Assembly (NCBI GenBank): GCA_002306315.1 | Contig: DBRK01000017.1 | Span: 1-41,782, forward strand | DNA length: 41,782 nt | From: Patescibacteria group bacterium UBA1370 | GTDB lineage: Bacteria; Patescibacteriota; Microgenomatia; UBA1400; PJMF01 | Reading direction: 5' to 3' | Shown: in pieces, positions 41,406 through 41,782 of the stretch | How the letters are laid out: each line of letters begins with the position of its first letter | Numbering within the stretch: the stretch's first letter is position 1 | Position numbers and translations under genes: made by a program | Notes under the pieces: model-generated | The model's input: only the letters and a program-made list of their open reading frames with translations | Told to the model about the DNA's origin: nothing | The model's database searches: none

Positions 41406-41782
41406 ATGACTAACGACACCAAAAACACACAAGTAAATAACGGCAACAAAGCCCCAATTGAGCTGACCAACGAAGGTTTGCAGGAGCTCAAAGAGGAGCT
41501 GAAAGAACTCAAGGAAGTAAAACTCCCTGAGGCGATCAAACGTGTCACCGCCGCCCGCGAGTATGGCGATCTTTCCGAAAACGCCGAGTATCATGATGCC
41601 CGTGACGAACAGGAATTCATTCATACCCGGATTGACGATATCGAGGAAATCATTGCCAATGCCAAAGTTGTCAAAGGCACCCGCAGCCAGACGGTGATTG
41701 GTATTGGTTCGACTGTCACTGTCAAGAAAAACGACAGCAAAACCAAGCAAGAATTTCAGATTGTAGGTGAGTATGAAGCTGA
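41406..41782 (+). CDS. greA: Transcription elongation factor GreA (partial, 3' end cut)
   Basis: 125 residues are visible. A polar Asn/Thr-rich N-terminal extension of about 18 residues is followed by the coiled coil (LTNEGLQELKEELKELKEVK) with the tip motif AREYGDLSENAEYHDARDEQ, whose acidic residues enter the RNA polymerase channel and stimulate cleavage of backtracked RNA. The C-terminal FKBP-like domain is cut by the window edge. No clear SD; near-leaderless start. Confidence 0.95.
   Translation, partial: MTNDTKNTQVNNGNKAPIELTNEGLQELKEELKELKEVKLPEAIKRVTAAREYGDLSENAEYHDARDEQEFIHTRIDDIEEIIANAKVVKGTRSQTVIGIGSTVTVKKNDSKTKQEFQIVGEYEA

Overview
The window looks like a chromosomal piece of a Candidate Phyla Radiation (Patescibacteria) bacterium, most plausibly of the Microgenomates type. 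The grounds are inferential: a divergent CTP synthase, a transketolase split into two genes, a GH57/GH15/GT4 glycan cluster next to a sugar kinase, a lactate dehydrogenase as the only visible fermentation enzyme, a very short ATP synthase delta subunit, small intergenic spaces and no mobile elements. TGA serves as a stop (gatA, the N-terminal transketolase gene), so the Gracilibacteria/Absconditabacteria code is not used.

Layout. 1-2.4 kb: a partial gene, two small hydrolase-like genes, and on the minus strand tRNA-Asp, a 40-residue membrane peptide gene and tRNA-Gly. 2.5-4.0 kb: lemA-htpX. 4.0-7.2 kb: gatCAB behind what looks like a complete ribosome-mediated attenuator. 7.3-13.9 kb: dnaE, an unknown gene, pyrG, rplS and yraN, then tRNA-Glu. 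14.0-16.2 kb: a small HhH fragment, a membrane-anchored protein and two alpha/beta hydrolases, one broken. 16.4-19.7 kb (minus): a Tat-exported glycoside hydrolase, a polytopic membrane protein with a frameshift near its 5' end, a Nudix hydrolase and an RRM protein. 19.9-21.6 kb: a Fur-family regulator with a CobW-type metallochaperone GTPase, and an NTP-pyrophosphatase-like gene. 21.6-27.8 kb (minus): a glycogen-like operon. 27.9-32.3 kb: truB, split transketolase, ldh, mutM. 32.6-34.8 kb: tRNA-Lys and a large unknown membrane protein with a LytR_C-like end. 34.9-41.3 kb: the F1Fo ATP synthase operon, followed by greA, cut by the window edge.

How the parts fit. The GH57 and GH15 enzymes and the kinase could turn stored or scavenged alpha-glucan into sugar phosphate. 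Transketolase feeds the pentose/triose pool and LDH recycles reduced cofactor. ATP synthase couples ATP to the proton gradient. GatCAB supplies Gln-tRNA(Gln) and/or Asn-tRNA(Asn).

The most striking signal is at 4036-4193. A strong promoter drives a 14-codon leader peptide (MCTTHHNNQQQKLS) whose Asn and Gln codons sit on arm 1 of a three-way set of mutually exclusive RNA hairpins ending in a terminator, just before gatC. The geometry is that of the trp/his attenuators, but the sensed residues match the products of GatCAB. A second genome-wide style is visible: many transcription units start with a -10 element 6-9 bases before the ATG, so their mRNAs should be leaderless.
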